From NCBI RefSeq assembly GCF_900129305.1, contig NZ_FQVB01000038.1, forward strand, positions 1 to 33,982: a stretch of 33,982 nt of DNA, in the 5' to 3' direction. This document shows positions 24,407-32,025 of this stretch, in pieces (the first letter of the stretch is position 1; each line of letters starts with the position of its first letter). The stretch is from Desulfacinum infernum DSM 9756. GTDB taxonomy: Bacteria > Desulfobacterota > Syntrophobacteria > Syntrophobacterales > DSM-9756. The notes beneath the pieces were generated by a model. The model was not told the DNA's origin. It saw only the letters and a program-made list of their open reading frames with translations, and did no database searches. The translations under genes were made by a program, and so were the position numbers.

Positions 24407-24450
24407 AGAGAACCGCGAATGAACGCGAATAGACGCAAATGGTTCTTCTC
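24407..24450. repeat. 10-base tandem repeat flanked by AGAACC/GGTTCT
   Basis: CGCGAATGAA (24414-24423), CGCGAATAGA (24424-24433) and CGCAAATGGT (24434-24443) are three degenerate 10-base units, bounded by AGAACC and GGTTCT. I recognise this style of unit as an interspersed repeat seen in many environmental genomes. Confidence 0.5.
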
Positions 24451-24533
24451 GTCTCTTTCATCCGTGCAAGGTGGCGAGCTGCGCCATGATCGTTAGGTTC
24501 CCGGCTCGCCGGATGCAAATGGAGCCACATATC

Positions 24534-26642
24534 ATGAGCCCGTCAAGCCCCTCCAAGGACTGCCTCCTGGAGGTCGAACATCTCTTTGTCAGCTACAAGA
24601 CCCGCAAGGGATGGATTTCCGCCGTCAAGGATGTCTCTTTTTCCATCGGCCCGGGTGAGACGCTGGGCCTGGTGGGGGAGTCGGGCTGCGGCAAGTCCAC
24701 CGTGGCCTTTTCTCTCGTGAACTTTTTGGGTTCCAACGGCCGGATCGTATCGGGGAGCATCCGGTTCGAAGGTTCCGAACTGGTGGGGCGTTCCCGACGG
24801 GAGCTGAACCGATTGCGGGGTAACCGCATCTCCATGGTGTATCAAAATCCCATGTCGGCCCTGAATCCCACGCTGCGGATCGGGGAACAGCTGGCGGAGG
24901 TGCTCACCTGCCATCGGCAGATGCCCAAAGCGGAAGCCCGAGACCGGGCGGCGGCCATGCTGCGCCGCGTGTATATGCCGGACCCGGAACAGGTCATGGC
25001 CCGCTATCCCCACCAGCTGTCGGGGGGGCAGCAGCAGCGGGTGGTCATCGCCATGGCCATGCTGAACCGCCCGGCCCTGCTCATCATGGACGAACCGACC
25101 ACCGCCCTGGACGTGACCGTGGAAGCGGCGGTCTTGGATCTGGTGGAAGATCTCAAGGAGGAATACGGAACGAGCATCCTTTTCATCACGCACAACCTGG
25201 GGGTGGTGGCGCGGGTGAGCGACAAGCTCTGTGTCATGTACGCGGGGGAGGTGGTGGAACAGGGACCGATGGAGACCGTTTTCACCCATGCGGCCCATCC
25301 CTATACCCGAGGCCTCCTGGGCTGTGTGCCCCGGCTGGGGAGCACCAAGAAGGTGTTTTCCCTGGAACCGATTCCAGGCAGGGTGCCCGCTCCGTGGGAA
25401 CGACCGGATGATGCCTGTGTGTTCGCTCCCCGTTGCCGACATGCCCTGGACAGCTGCCGGCAGCAAAAGCCACCGTGGCTGGATGTGCGGCCGGGGCATG
25501 GAGCTCGCTGCCTCCTGGCGGTGGATTTGACCGAGAAGCCGCTCCAACTGCGGGGGGGTCCTTCCGGGCCGACGGATGCTCACATGGAAACGCCGGAGGA
25601 GGATCACCCCCTTCTGCAGATGCAGGATGTGCGGGTTTACTACGAACAGAGAAAAACGAGTCTCAGGTCACTTTTCGGGCTGGGAGGCAAGGACTTTGTG
25701 CGGGCCGTGGACCGGGTCAGCCTGTCGGTTTTTCGGGGCCGCACCCTGGGCATCGTGGGGGAGTCGGGCTGCGGCAAGTCCAGCCTGCTCAAGGCCATCA
25801 TCGGCCTGGAAAAGTTGAACGGCGGACGGTTGGAGTTCTTGGGCGTGGACATCGGTAAGACGGTTCGCCATCGGGATCTGGAGGTGATCCGTGAAATCCA
25901 GATGGTCTTTCAAAATCCGGACGCCACCCTCAATCCCTCCTATTCAGTGGGTAAACAGATCGCCCGGCCGATTCGCCGGTTCCGGACCGTCCCCAAAGGG
26001 CAGGTGCGCGCCGAAGTGGTGCGACTGCTCCAAGCCGTGCGCCTGGGTCCCGAATATTATGACCGCTATCCCAGGCAACTGAGCGGCGGGGAAAAGCAAC
26101 GGGTGGGGATCGCCCGGGCCCTCGCCAGTCGCCCGGACTTGGTCCTTTGCGACGAGCCGGTCTCGGCCCTGGACGTCTCCGTCCAGGCCGCGGTGCTCAA
26201 CCTGCTCATGGAAATACAGCGGGAACTGGGAACCACGCTTCTTTTCATCGCCCATGATCTCAGCGTGGTGAGGTACTTTTCCGATGACGTGGCCGTGATG
26301 TACCTGGGGCAGATCGTGGAGCGGGGACCCGCCGAGGCCATCTATGCTCCTCCCTATCACCCCTATACGGAAGCCCTCCTTTCCGCGGTTCCCATTCCGG
26401 ATCCGTCGGCGCGACAGAAACGAATTCGGCTGGGGGGAAACGTTCCCAGCCCTTTGGACCCGCCCTCCGGATGCCGCTTTCACACCCGGTGTCCCCGACG
26501 GGATCTGCTCGGTAATGAAAGCCACCTCTGTGAGCAGGAGCCGCCTCCGTGGCGTCGCGCGGGCCAGAATCACTTCATTGCCTGCCACATTCCGTTGGAG
26601 ACCCTGACGGCCCTGGATCCGGTGTTGCATCAAGTGTCGTAA
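24534..26642 (+). CDS. Fused tandem peptide ABC transporter ATPase (DppD-DppF type)
   Basis: 702 residues from ATG 24534 (GGAG nine bases before; in-frame ATGs at 24471, 24513 and 24519 are alternatives). Two complete ATPase halves are joined in one chain. The first has Walker A GESGCGKSTV, signature LSGGQQQRV and Walker B LLIMDEPTTALD; the second GESGCGKSSL, LSGGEKQRV and LVLCDEPVSALD. Each half ends in an oligopeptide-type C-terminal domain with four cysteines (CVFAPRCRHALDSC plus one, and CRFHTRC plus two), the pattern that in some DppD/OppD proteins holds an iron-sulfur cluster. It energises the permeases at 22.0-24.3 kb. A 247-bp gap with palindromes separates it from them, so it may have partly separate expression. 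Confidence 0.95.
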   Translation: MSPSSPSKDCLLEVEHLFVSYKTRKGWISAVKDVSFSIGPGETLGLVGESGCGKSTVAFSLVNFLGSNGRIVSGSIRFEGSELVGRSRRELNRLRGNRISMVYQNPMSALNPTLRIGEQLAEVLTCHRQMPKAEARDRAAAMLRRVYMPDPEQVMARYPHQLSGGQQQRVVIAMAMLNRPALLIMDEPTTALDVTVEAAVLDLVEDLKEEYGTSILFITHNLGVVARVSDKLCVMYAGEVVEQGPMETVFTHAAHPYTRGLLGCVPRLGSTKKVFSLEPIPGRVPAPWERPDDACVFAPRCRHALDSCRQQKPPWLDVRPGHGARCLLAVDLTEKPLQLRGGPSGPTDAHMETPEEDHPLLQMQDVRVYYEQRKTSLRSLFGLGGKDFVRAVDRVSLSVFRGRTLGIVGESGCGKSSLLKAIIGLEKLNGGRLEFLGVDIGKTVRHRDLEVIREIQMVFQNPDATLNPSYSVGKQIARPIRRFRTVPKGQVRAEVVRLLQAVRLGPEYYDRYPRQLSGGEKQRVGIARALASRPDLVLCDEPVSALDVSVQAAVLNLLMEIQRELGTTLLFIAHDLSVVRYFSDDVAVMYLGQIVERGPAEAIYAPPYHPYTEALLSAVPIPDPSARQKRIRLGGNVPSPLDPPSGCRFHTRCPRRDLLGNESHLCEQEPPPWRRAGQNHFIACHIPLETLTALDPVLHQVS

Positions 26643-26645
26643 CCC

Positions 26646-26680
26646 ATAAAGAAACCCGCCTCGACGGCGGGTTTCTTTAT
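26646..26680. terminator. Bidirectional intrinsic terminator
   Basis: A perfect 15-bp stem, ATAAAGAAACCCGCC (26646-26660) with GGCGGGTTTCTTTAT (26666-26680), encloses a 5-base loop. A and T runs flank the GC core on both strands. It lies three bases after the ATPase stop and 26 bases after the end of the convergent small gene, so it serves both. Confidence 0.9.
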
Positions 26681-26706
26681 CCACAAAACAGAGAAAGGCA
26701 GGAAAT

Positions 26707-26895
26707 TTATTCTTCGTAGTAGGCGCACTTTTCGCAAGTGAAGCCGCTCCACATGCCCTTGGCGGCCTTGTCCAGGCAATCGTCGTAGAAAAGGCAGTCG
26801 AAGTTCCGAAGGCCCTTGCCTTCTTTGCACTTCACGGGATTGGGTATGGCCTGGGGGGCCGCCGTGGCCACGGCTCTTTGAAGGTCCTTTTGCAT
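26707..26895 (-). CDS. Small five-cysteine protein, conserved-hypothetical type
   Basis: 62 residues from ATG 26895, chosen because GGAGG is ten bases upstream; ATG 26904 is only one base from it. Cysteines at 23, 34, 40, 54 and 57 (KCKEGKGLRNFDC, then YDDC, then FTCEKCAYYEE) suggest a small metal- or iron-sulfur-binding fold. I recall similar short proteins with the FDC..YDDCLD and CxxC pattern in Desulfobacterota, but have no function for them. It stands alone, between a terminator and an unrelated operon transcribed in the same direction. Confidence 0.65.
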   Translation of the reverse strand: MQKDLQRAVATAAPQAIPNPVKCKEGKGLRNFDCLFYDDCLDKAAKGMWSGFTCEKCAYYEE

Positions 26896-27141
26896 GATGG
26901 TCATTCCTCCCTACCTACCGAATATGTTCACTGACTCCTTCGTAGATAAGTCTTTCCGGTTTTGTTCGCAAGAGATGGGGAAGCTCCTCACTTTCTGTCC
27001 ACCGATCGGTTGCACAAACACCCAAGAAGCAGCAGTCCAGCAGCGGCCAGAAGCCAGCACGCCAGATCCATAAAAACCTCCGTCGTTCAGTTGACGATCT
27101 TTTCCAAGGGCGTCGGTAGATATCCCCATTCCCCCTCTGCG

Positions 27142-27678
27142 TCAAGAACTTTGTGGCTCGGGGCGGCTCAGAGCAAAAATGCCCCCGTCCACAAACGGTT
27201 TGAGGCCCTCGGCGGCCAATTGGCAGCTCAAGAGCGGGTGCCCCGAGCTGATGTTGAGCTCCGTCCACTGGAAAAGGGCCTCCTCGGCCACGATGCAAAG
27301 GGGAGGACTCTTCAGGCCGAACGGAGCCACGGCCCCCACCCGGTAGCCCGTGACCTCCGGGATTTTCTCCGGGCGCAGGAGGGAGAGCCTGTGCCCGGTC
27401 CTTCGGCGTACGGCTTGGATGTCCAGGCGCCGATCCCCGGGTACCAGCGCCAGCACATAGGATCCCTCCTTGCTGGCAAGGGCCATGGTCTTGACCACCT
27501 GGCCCGGGTGGATGCCCGCCTGCTCGGCCACGTCCCGGGCGGTCAAGGCCGGGGTGGGGTGCACGATGCGGCGGTAGGGGATGCGCCGATCGTCCAGGAA
27601 CCGGGTGACGGGTGTCTCCCGCGGCGGACCGACCGCGGCCGTTCCGCTACCGCCCATTGCATGTTTCCTGGAACTCAT
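27142..27678 (-). CDS. YbaK/EbsC-family (aminoacyl-tRNA deacylase-like) protein
   Basis: 178 residues with the YbaK/ProX fold: TARDVAEQAGIHPGQVVKTM with the conserved Lys, LVPGDRRLDIQAVRR, the VGAVAPFGLK loop and NISSGHPLL near the end. Members hydrolyse mischarged tRNAs, such as Cys-tRNA(Pro) or Ala-tRNA(Pro), in trans; some have drifted to other substrates. The start at 27678 has AAAGGG six bases before it, with ATG 27657 also possible; either way the gene overlaps the end of the MttB-like gene in another frame (by 32 or 11 bases), so it is the third gene of the AOR-MttB operon. That context is unusual for a tRNA-editing enzyme. Confidence 0.85.
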   Translation of the reverse strand: MSSRKHAMGGSGTAAVGPPRETPVTRFLDDRRIPYRRIVHPTPALTARDVAEQAGIHPGQVVKTMALASKEGSYVLALVPGDRRLDIQAVRRRTGHRLSLLRPEKIPEVTGYRVGAVAPFGLKSPPLCIVAEEALFQWTELNISSGHPLLSCQLAAEGLKPFVDGGIFALSRPEPQSS

Positions 27679-29098
27679 CGGTAACCCTTTGAATCGCCAG
27701 CCGGACCGAATCCGGGACGGAAGGCGAAACGTGATTGGTCAGGATTTTCCGAACCTCGGCCCGGGCTCGATCCAGCAAGGTGGTTTTTCCTCCGCCGGCC
27801 CACTTTTCGTGGCTTCCCCGGTAGATCAGCCTCGGCCTCCACTGGGTGTCCCTCAGGTGTTTCAGGGTATGGGGATGAACCAGAAAATGCCCGTCGGGGC
27901 CCACGTCGCCGATGGCGTCCACGGCCAGGTGTTCGGGGTCCGTAGGGATGCCCCGGGCCATGCGACGGATCTGATCGATGAACTCGTCCACCAGGACGAT
28001 CATTTCCAGGGAGCCGGTACGGCCGAAATCCAGGTAACCCACATCGTGGTTCAGGTTGGCGCCCAGAAAGGTGGCGATGAAGGTGAGAAGGCCCGCCTCG
28101 TAGGTGGCCTGGCCGTCCGGGACCTGGGAATCGCTGGTGCCCGCATAGCCCCAGCTGGGCAGGTCGAAATAATGGCTCATTTCGATCATGGCCCCGTAGG
28201 CCATGTAGTATTCCGGAGCATTGTAGGAACACTGGCTGGTGGACATGTCCAGCACCGCCGGGCCCATCCCCATGAGAAACGGGGCGCCGGGGTTTTTCAG
28301 CTGGTGGATGACCAGTCCCGTGAGGCATTCGGCGAGCCCCTGCACCACGTGCCCCGCAATGCTCATGGGGGCCGTGGAGCCGGCAATGGGAGCCGGCGAG
28401 TAAATGGCGGGAACGCCCTTGTCGGCGCAAAAAAGGAGCTTATTGAGACTGGGGACCGGATGGGTCAGGGGGCTGATGGGTTCAGCGTAGTGAATCAGAT
28501 AGGGTTTTTCCCGAAGGGCCTGTTCGCCGCCCCGCACCGCGCAGCCGATCTGCCACATGGCGGCCAGATCGCCGCGGTCTTCCGCCGTGCAAACGATGGG
28601 TTTTCGGCACGAAAGGACCATGGCTTCGAAACTCTTGAGATAGGCGGCGTGGGGGGAAATCTCCGAAGGATGGGCAAAGGACATGATGAAGTCGATATTT
28701 TTCAGGGCGTCGCAAAGTCGGGCCGCCCGGACCACGTCATCCAAACGGCAGGGATGGCGTTCCCCCGATTCGGGATCCAGGTTGTAGATGAGGTCCGAGC
28801 CGGTCCCGAAATAGGCCCGACGTCCTCCCAGGTCCATCACGTGGGCGCCTTCCCGGTCATAGACGGCGATGTTCTTGGGGGCCGTCTCCAGAGCTTTGTC
28901 CACCAGGGGAGCCGGGATGAACAGACGGCTTCCTTCCCCTTCCCTTGCCCCGGCTTGAAGAAGGAGCGAACGGGCCTCCTCCTGGAGCACTTCCATGCCC
29001 ACCGATTCCATGACCCGCAGGGCGGCCCCATGGATGTTCTTCTTTTGCTCTTCATTGAGAAACTGCAGGCGAGGTAGGAACTCCCCGGTCGGTGTCAT
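27647..29098 (-). CDS. Trimethylamine methyltransferase (MttB)-family protein, non-pyrrolysine
   Basis: 483 residues from ATG 29098, with AAAGGA seven bases upstream; the ATG overlaps the AOR stop (ATGA). The MttB superfamily is shown by ALRVMESVGMEV, the YFGTGSDLIYNLDPESGER segment, IAGHVVQGLAECLTGLVIHQ and WGYAGTSDSQVPDGQATYEA. Methanogen MttB has an in-frame amber codon read as pyrrolysine; here the frame runs full length without one, so this belongs to the non-Pyl group (MtgB, MtpB, MtcB and relatives), which demethylate glycine betaine and other quaternary amines and pass the methyl group to a corrinoid protein. No corrinoid protein or RamA-like activator is nearby. Substrate unknown. 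Confidence 0.9.
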   Translation of the reverse strand: MTPTGEFLPRLQFLNEEQKKNIHGAALRVMESVGMEVLQEEARSLLLQAGAREGEGSRLFIPAPLVDKALETAPKNIAVYDREGAHVMDLGGRRAYFGTGSDLIYNLDPESGERHPCRLDDVVRAARLCDALKNIDFIMSFAHPSEISPHAAYLKSFEAMVLSCRKPIVCTAEDRGDLAAMWQIGCAVRGGEQALREKPYLIHYAEPISPLTHPVPSLNKLLFCADKGVPAIYSPAPIAGSTAPMSIAGHVVQGLAECLTGLVIHQLKNPGAPFLMGMGPAVLDMSTSQCSYNAPEYYMAYGAMIEMSHYFDLPSWGYAGTSDSQVPDGQATYEAGLLTFIATFLGANLNHDVGYLDFGRTGSLEMIVLVDEFIDQIRRMARGIPTDPEHLAVDAIGDVGPDGHFLVHPHTLKHLRDTQWRPRLIYRGSHEKWAGGGKTTLLDRARAEVRKILTNHVSPSVPDSVRLAIQRVTDEFQETCNGR

Positions 29099-30984
29099 GA
29101 ATCCATCCGTCCTTTCTGGTGTCGGGTCCACGTTAAGATCCAAGAAGCCGCTTCGGGCAAGGCCGGAGGCTGAGGGATGCCTTGCGGCGACCAGCCCATC
29201 CATTGGAAAAAGTCTCGGCGCATGCGCTCCAGCACGTCCTTCAGATCCGATGGCGATCCGTCCGGACCCGGAAAGCGCCGGACCATCTCCGGCAAGCTGC
29301 CCTCCGTCGGGTCCAGACCGCGTCCTACATTATAAAGCTGTTCCAAGTCCAGGATTCTCTTGCCGGCTTCGAACAGATCGCCGGCTTCCAGATCCAGGCC
29401 GGCGAGCGCCCGCACCAGTTCAGCTTCCCTCACCAAGTCGAACCCCCCCGCGAGGCTGAGAACGGGCACCTTGCACAGTCCCAGGGCGTCCACCACGGCG
29501 CTCACCACCATGGACCGCGCCACCAGAGCGGCCTTGCCTTCCGGGCGAAACGGGTCCACGGCCTGCGGAGTCCCCACCTTCCGGGCGGCTTCCTCCGGGG
29601 ACCAACGGTATTCAGGCGTGGCATAGACGCTGGTGAAATCAGCGCCCCGCGTGGAAACCAGGTAGCCCAGGGCCGTGGCCATGGAATTGCGGGGATGGTA
29701 GGCGGGCATCTCAAGGCCGTGCACCTGGGGGGCGTATCGCTCCGCGCCGCGGCCGATGACCGCGGCGGCCCGATGAACACCCTGGCCGAGCACCGCCCCG
29801 AGGCCCCGGCCCCACGCCATATCGTACAGGAGCGTTTCCAGGACGGCCGGATCCCCCCATCGAAGATCCAGACCGTCCGTGTCCTCCCGGGTCAACAGGC
29901 CCCGTTCGAAAAGATCCATGGCAAAGGCGACGGCCGTCCCTGCAGATATGGCGTCCAGCCCCAAGCGGGAACAGAGGTTATGCAACCGAACCACTTCTTC
30001 GGGGTCGGCCAGCCCGCACTTGGGTCCGAGGGCGATGGCCGTTTCGAATTCGGGGCGTGCCAGAGGTTCCAAATCGCCGCCATCTTCCCGGGGTAGGCGG
30101 AGTTCCGCCTTGCAATGGACCGGGCAGCGGTAACAGGTTTTTCGCCGGGCGGTGAGAGGCGCCCATCGTTGGGGATCGAAGGCCTGAACGCCGGCAAATC
30201 GGTTTTCCTGAAAATTGCGGGTGGCCAGAAGACCCCGTTCGTCGCACCAGCCCACATAACCCACGCTGCCGTGCGTCGAGAAGGCGCTGTATTCAGGGGA
30301 CTGGCGAATGAGGCGAACGTAGCGGGAGGCGGCTTCCTGCGCGGCGCGCGGGAACCGTACGGGATCGTCCGGCGCTTCCACCACCACGGCCTTGAGGTTC
30401 TTGAATCCCATGACGGCCCCCAGGCCGGTTCGGCCCGCCGCATGATCGGCGCCGCTCATGATGCAGGCCATGGGGACGGTTCTCTCACCGGCCGGCCCGA
30501 TGACCAACGCTTCCGCACCCGGTCGATTCCTGCCGCCCAGGAGCGCCCTGTGGGCCTCGAACGTATCGAGTCCCCACAAGTCCTCAGCGGATTCGATCCG
30601 CACACCGCTCCTTCCGATCCGAAGGAGGGCGGGCCGAGGGCTCTTGCCGCGGAGGATGAGGGTCTGGATGCCGTGGTGGCGCAGATGGGCTCCGAAATGC
30701 CCTCCCACGCTGGAACTTCCCAGAAGACCGGTGAGGGGCGACGGGGCGCTCAGGTGAAGGCGCGAAGACGCCGGGGCCGCAGTGCCCGTAAGGAGCCCGC
30801 AGGAAAGGATCAGCTCGCTGTCCGGATCCAGAGGGTCCGTGCCGGGCCGGGTGTGCTCCATGAGAAGACGGATATTGATACCTCGTCCGGCCAGATAAGC
30901 TCGGGTCCAGGTGGGCGAGTAAGGGAGGCTGATCGTTTCCCCTTGGGTCAAATCCACCAGGACGACCCGACCCGGTTTGTCCAC
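29095..30984 (-). CDS. aor: Aldehyde ferredoxin oxidoreductase (tungsten enzyme)
   Basis: 629 residues from GTG 30984, preferred over ATG 31005 because a near-perfect GGAGGTGAGG lies just before the GTG and none before the ATG. The protein oxidises aldehydes to acids with ferredoxin, using tungsten bispterin and one [4Fe-4S] cluster. The N-terminal domain shows RAYLAGRGINIRLLMEHTRP and GSSSVGGHFGAHLRHHGI; cluster ligands are Cys284, Cys287, Cys291 (CYRCPVHC) and Cys504 (DALGLC), a spacing close to the Pyrococcus furiosus enzyme. The motif HGLEMPAYHPRN lies in the substrate/pterin region. It starts an operon with the MttB-like and YbaK-like genes and is divergent from tetR. The physiological aldehyde is unknown. 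Confidence 0.93.
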   Translation of the reverse strand: MDKPGRVVLVDLTQGETISLPYSPTWTRAYLAGRGINIRLLMEHTRPGTDPLDPDSELILSCGLLTGTAAPASSRLHLSAPSPLTGLLGSSSVGGHFGAHLRHHGIQTLILRGKSPRPALLRIGRSGVRIESAEDLWGLDTFEAHRALLGGRNRPGAEALVIGPAGERTVPMACIMSGADHAAGRTGLGAVMGFKNLKAVVVEAPDDPVRFPRAAQEAASRYVRLIRQSPEYSAFSTHGSVGYVGWCDERGLLATRNFQENRFAGVQAFDPQRWAPLTARRKTCYRCPVHCKAELRLPREDGGDLEPLARPEFETAIALGPKCGLADPEEVVRLHNLCSRLGLDAISAGTAVAFAMDLFERGLLTREDTDGLDLRWGDPAVLETLLYDMAWGRGLGAVLGQGVHRAAAVIGRGAERYAPQVHGLEMPAYHPRNSMATALGYLVSTRGADFTSVYATPEYRWSPEEAARKVGTPQAVDPFRPEGKAALVARSMVVSAVVDALGLCKVPVLSLAGGFDLVREAELVRALAGLDLEAGDLFEAGKRILDLEQLYNVGRGLDPTEGSLPEMVRRFPGPDGSPSDLKDVLERMRRDFFQWMGWSPQGIPQPPALPEAASWILTWTRHQKGRMDS

Positions 30985-31020
30985 TTTCCTCACCTCCTCT
31001 GGCATGGGGGTCCGAAGAGC

Positions 31021-31050
31021 CTTTTAGCCAATGGAGACGGAAAAGGTCAA
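31021..31050 (-). promoter_or_regulatory. Candidate promoter of the AOR-MttB-YbaK operon
   Basis: On the minus strand TTGACC (31050-31045) is followed after 18 bases by TAAAAG (31026-31021). The leader to GTG 30984 would be about 30 bases. The match is moderate. Confidence 0.4.
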
Positions 31051-31071
31051 AGCAAAAGGCGGGAAAAGGGT

Positions 31072-31100
31072 TTGACAGGCCATGAACAATCGTTCAAATT
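31072..31100 (+). promoter_or_regulatory. tetR promoter with internal TetR-type operator
   Basis: TTGACA (31072-31077), 17 bases, then CAAATT (31095-31100). Inside the spacer and touching the -10 box is the perfect inverted repeat TGAAC-AATC-GTTCA at 31083-31096, a form typical for TetR-family operators. This fits self-repression by the TetR protein encoded 80 bases downstream, and possibly control of the divergent AOR operon. Confidence 0.65.
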
Positions 31101-31181
31101 ATGATCGCATGTTCAGCGGCGAAGGAAGGTTCCGTGGATCTCCCCGGTGGAAGCCATCGGGGTTGCGGGGAGAAGGAGGCC

Positions 31182-31844
31182 ATGGCTGAAAAGAGTCCGA
31201 GCCGGCGCCAACGGGAGGCGTTGCGGTACCGCACGGAAGTCCTCCAGGTGGCCCTCCGGCTCTTTTCCGAAAAGGGCTATCACCGGGTGTCCATGCGGGA
31301 GATCGCCGAAAAGGCGGAGTTTTCCGTGGGAACCCTCTACAATCTCTTCAAGAACAAGGAAGACATCTACCGGGCCATCATCGTGGAGGTGGCGGACCGG
31401 TTCGAGGCGGCGGCGGGAGGTGCCCTGCGGGGGCCGGGGAACGCCCTGGAAAGGATCCGGGCTTTCATCACGGCGTGCGCCCGTGTGGTGGAAGAAAACG
31501 CGCCCGTCATCCGCCTTTATCTGACGCTCACCCGGGGGACGGCTCTCAACTTCAAGGCCGGATTCGACGAGGAGGTTCGGGCTCGGGACCGAAGGATTCT
31601 GCGCCTTTTGTCGGATGTTCTGGAGAATGGGCAAAGGGAAGGCTTTTTTCGCGGTGATATGGATGCAGAAGATCTGGCGGTGGCTCTGGACGGACTCTTG
31701 TGCGCTTTCTTACTTAAGTGCATAGAGGAGGGCGAGGGGTGCCGTCCGGAGGACTACGGTGCCGTAGCGGAAGAGGTGTTCCTGAGGGGGGCTTTGGCGC
31801 CCGTTCATGGGATGGGAACCGCGAAGGAATGCCCATGCACATGA
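31182..31844 (+). CDS. TetR/AcrR-family transcriptional regulator
   Basis: 220 residues from ATG 31182, just after AAGGAGG; an upstream in-frame ATG at 31101 gives a 27-residue extension without similarity. The helix-turn-helix is at about residues 15-60: VLQVALRLFSEKGYHRVSMR, EIAEKAEFSVGTLYNLFKNK, then EDIYRAII. The C-terminal helical domain (about 65-205) would bind a ligand and resembles the TetR_C group of fatty-acid or efflux regulators. The palindrome at 31083-31096 is its likely binding site. The next gene, 181 bp on, encodes a TolC-type channel, the usual arrangement for TetR-controlled RND efflux operons. Confidence 0.92.
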   Translation: MAEKSPSRRQREALRYRTEVLQVALRLFSEKGYHRVSMREIAEKAEFSVGTLYNLFKNKEDIYRAIIVEVADRFEAAAGGALRGPGNALERIRAFITACARVVEENAPVIRLYLTLTRGTALNFKAGFDEEVRARDRRILRLLSDVLENGQREGFFRGDMDAEDLAVALDGLLCAFLLKCIEEGEGCRPEDYGAVAEEVFLRGALAPVHGMGTAKECPCT

Positions 31845-32025
31845 TCCCAATGGGACGGCTCAGTCCAACCGCCGAAAGAATCAATCCATTCGGGCATGCA
31901 TGGTGTCGGGGAGTCTGTCGCCGCGGTCTCGGGAAGGATGGAGGGGTGTCGTGGGAGAAAAAGCCGTGATCCTTGATGTATCTGTACGGTCTTGGCGGGA
32001 AACGGACCGGAAAGGAGCGGGACGA

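Noticed and set aside
27647-29098. Pyrrolysine-encoding amber codon in the MttB-family gene
   Set aside because: The frame is open over the full length of the family with no in-frame TAG.
31845-32025. Possible riboswitch between tetR and tolC
   Set aside because: I looked for the conserved cores of common classes (TPP, cobalamin, c-di-GMP, Moco, ZTP, SAM, fluoride) and found none.
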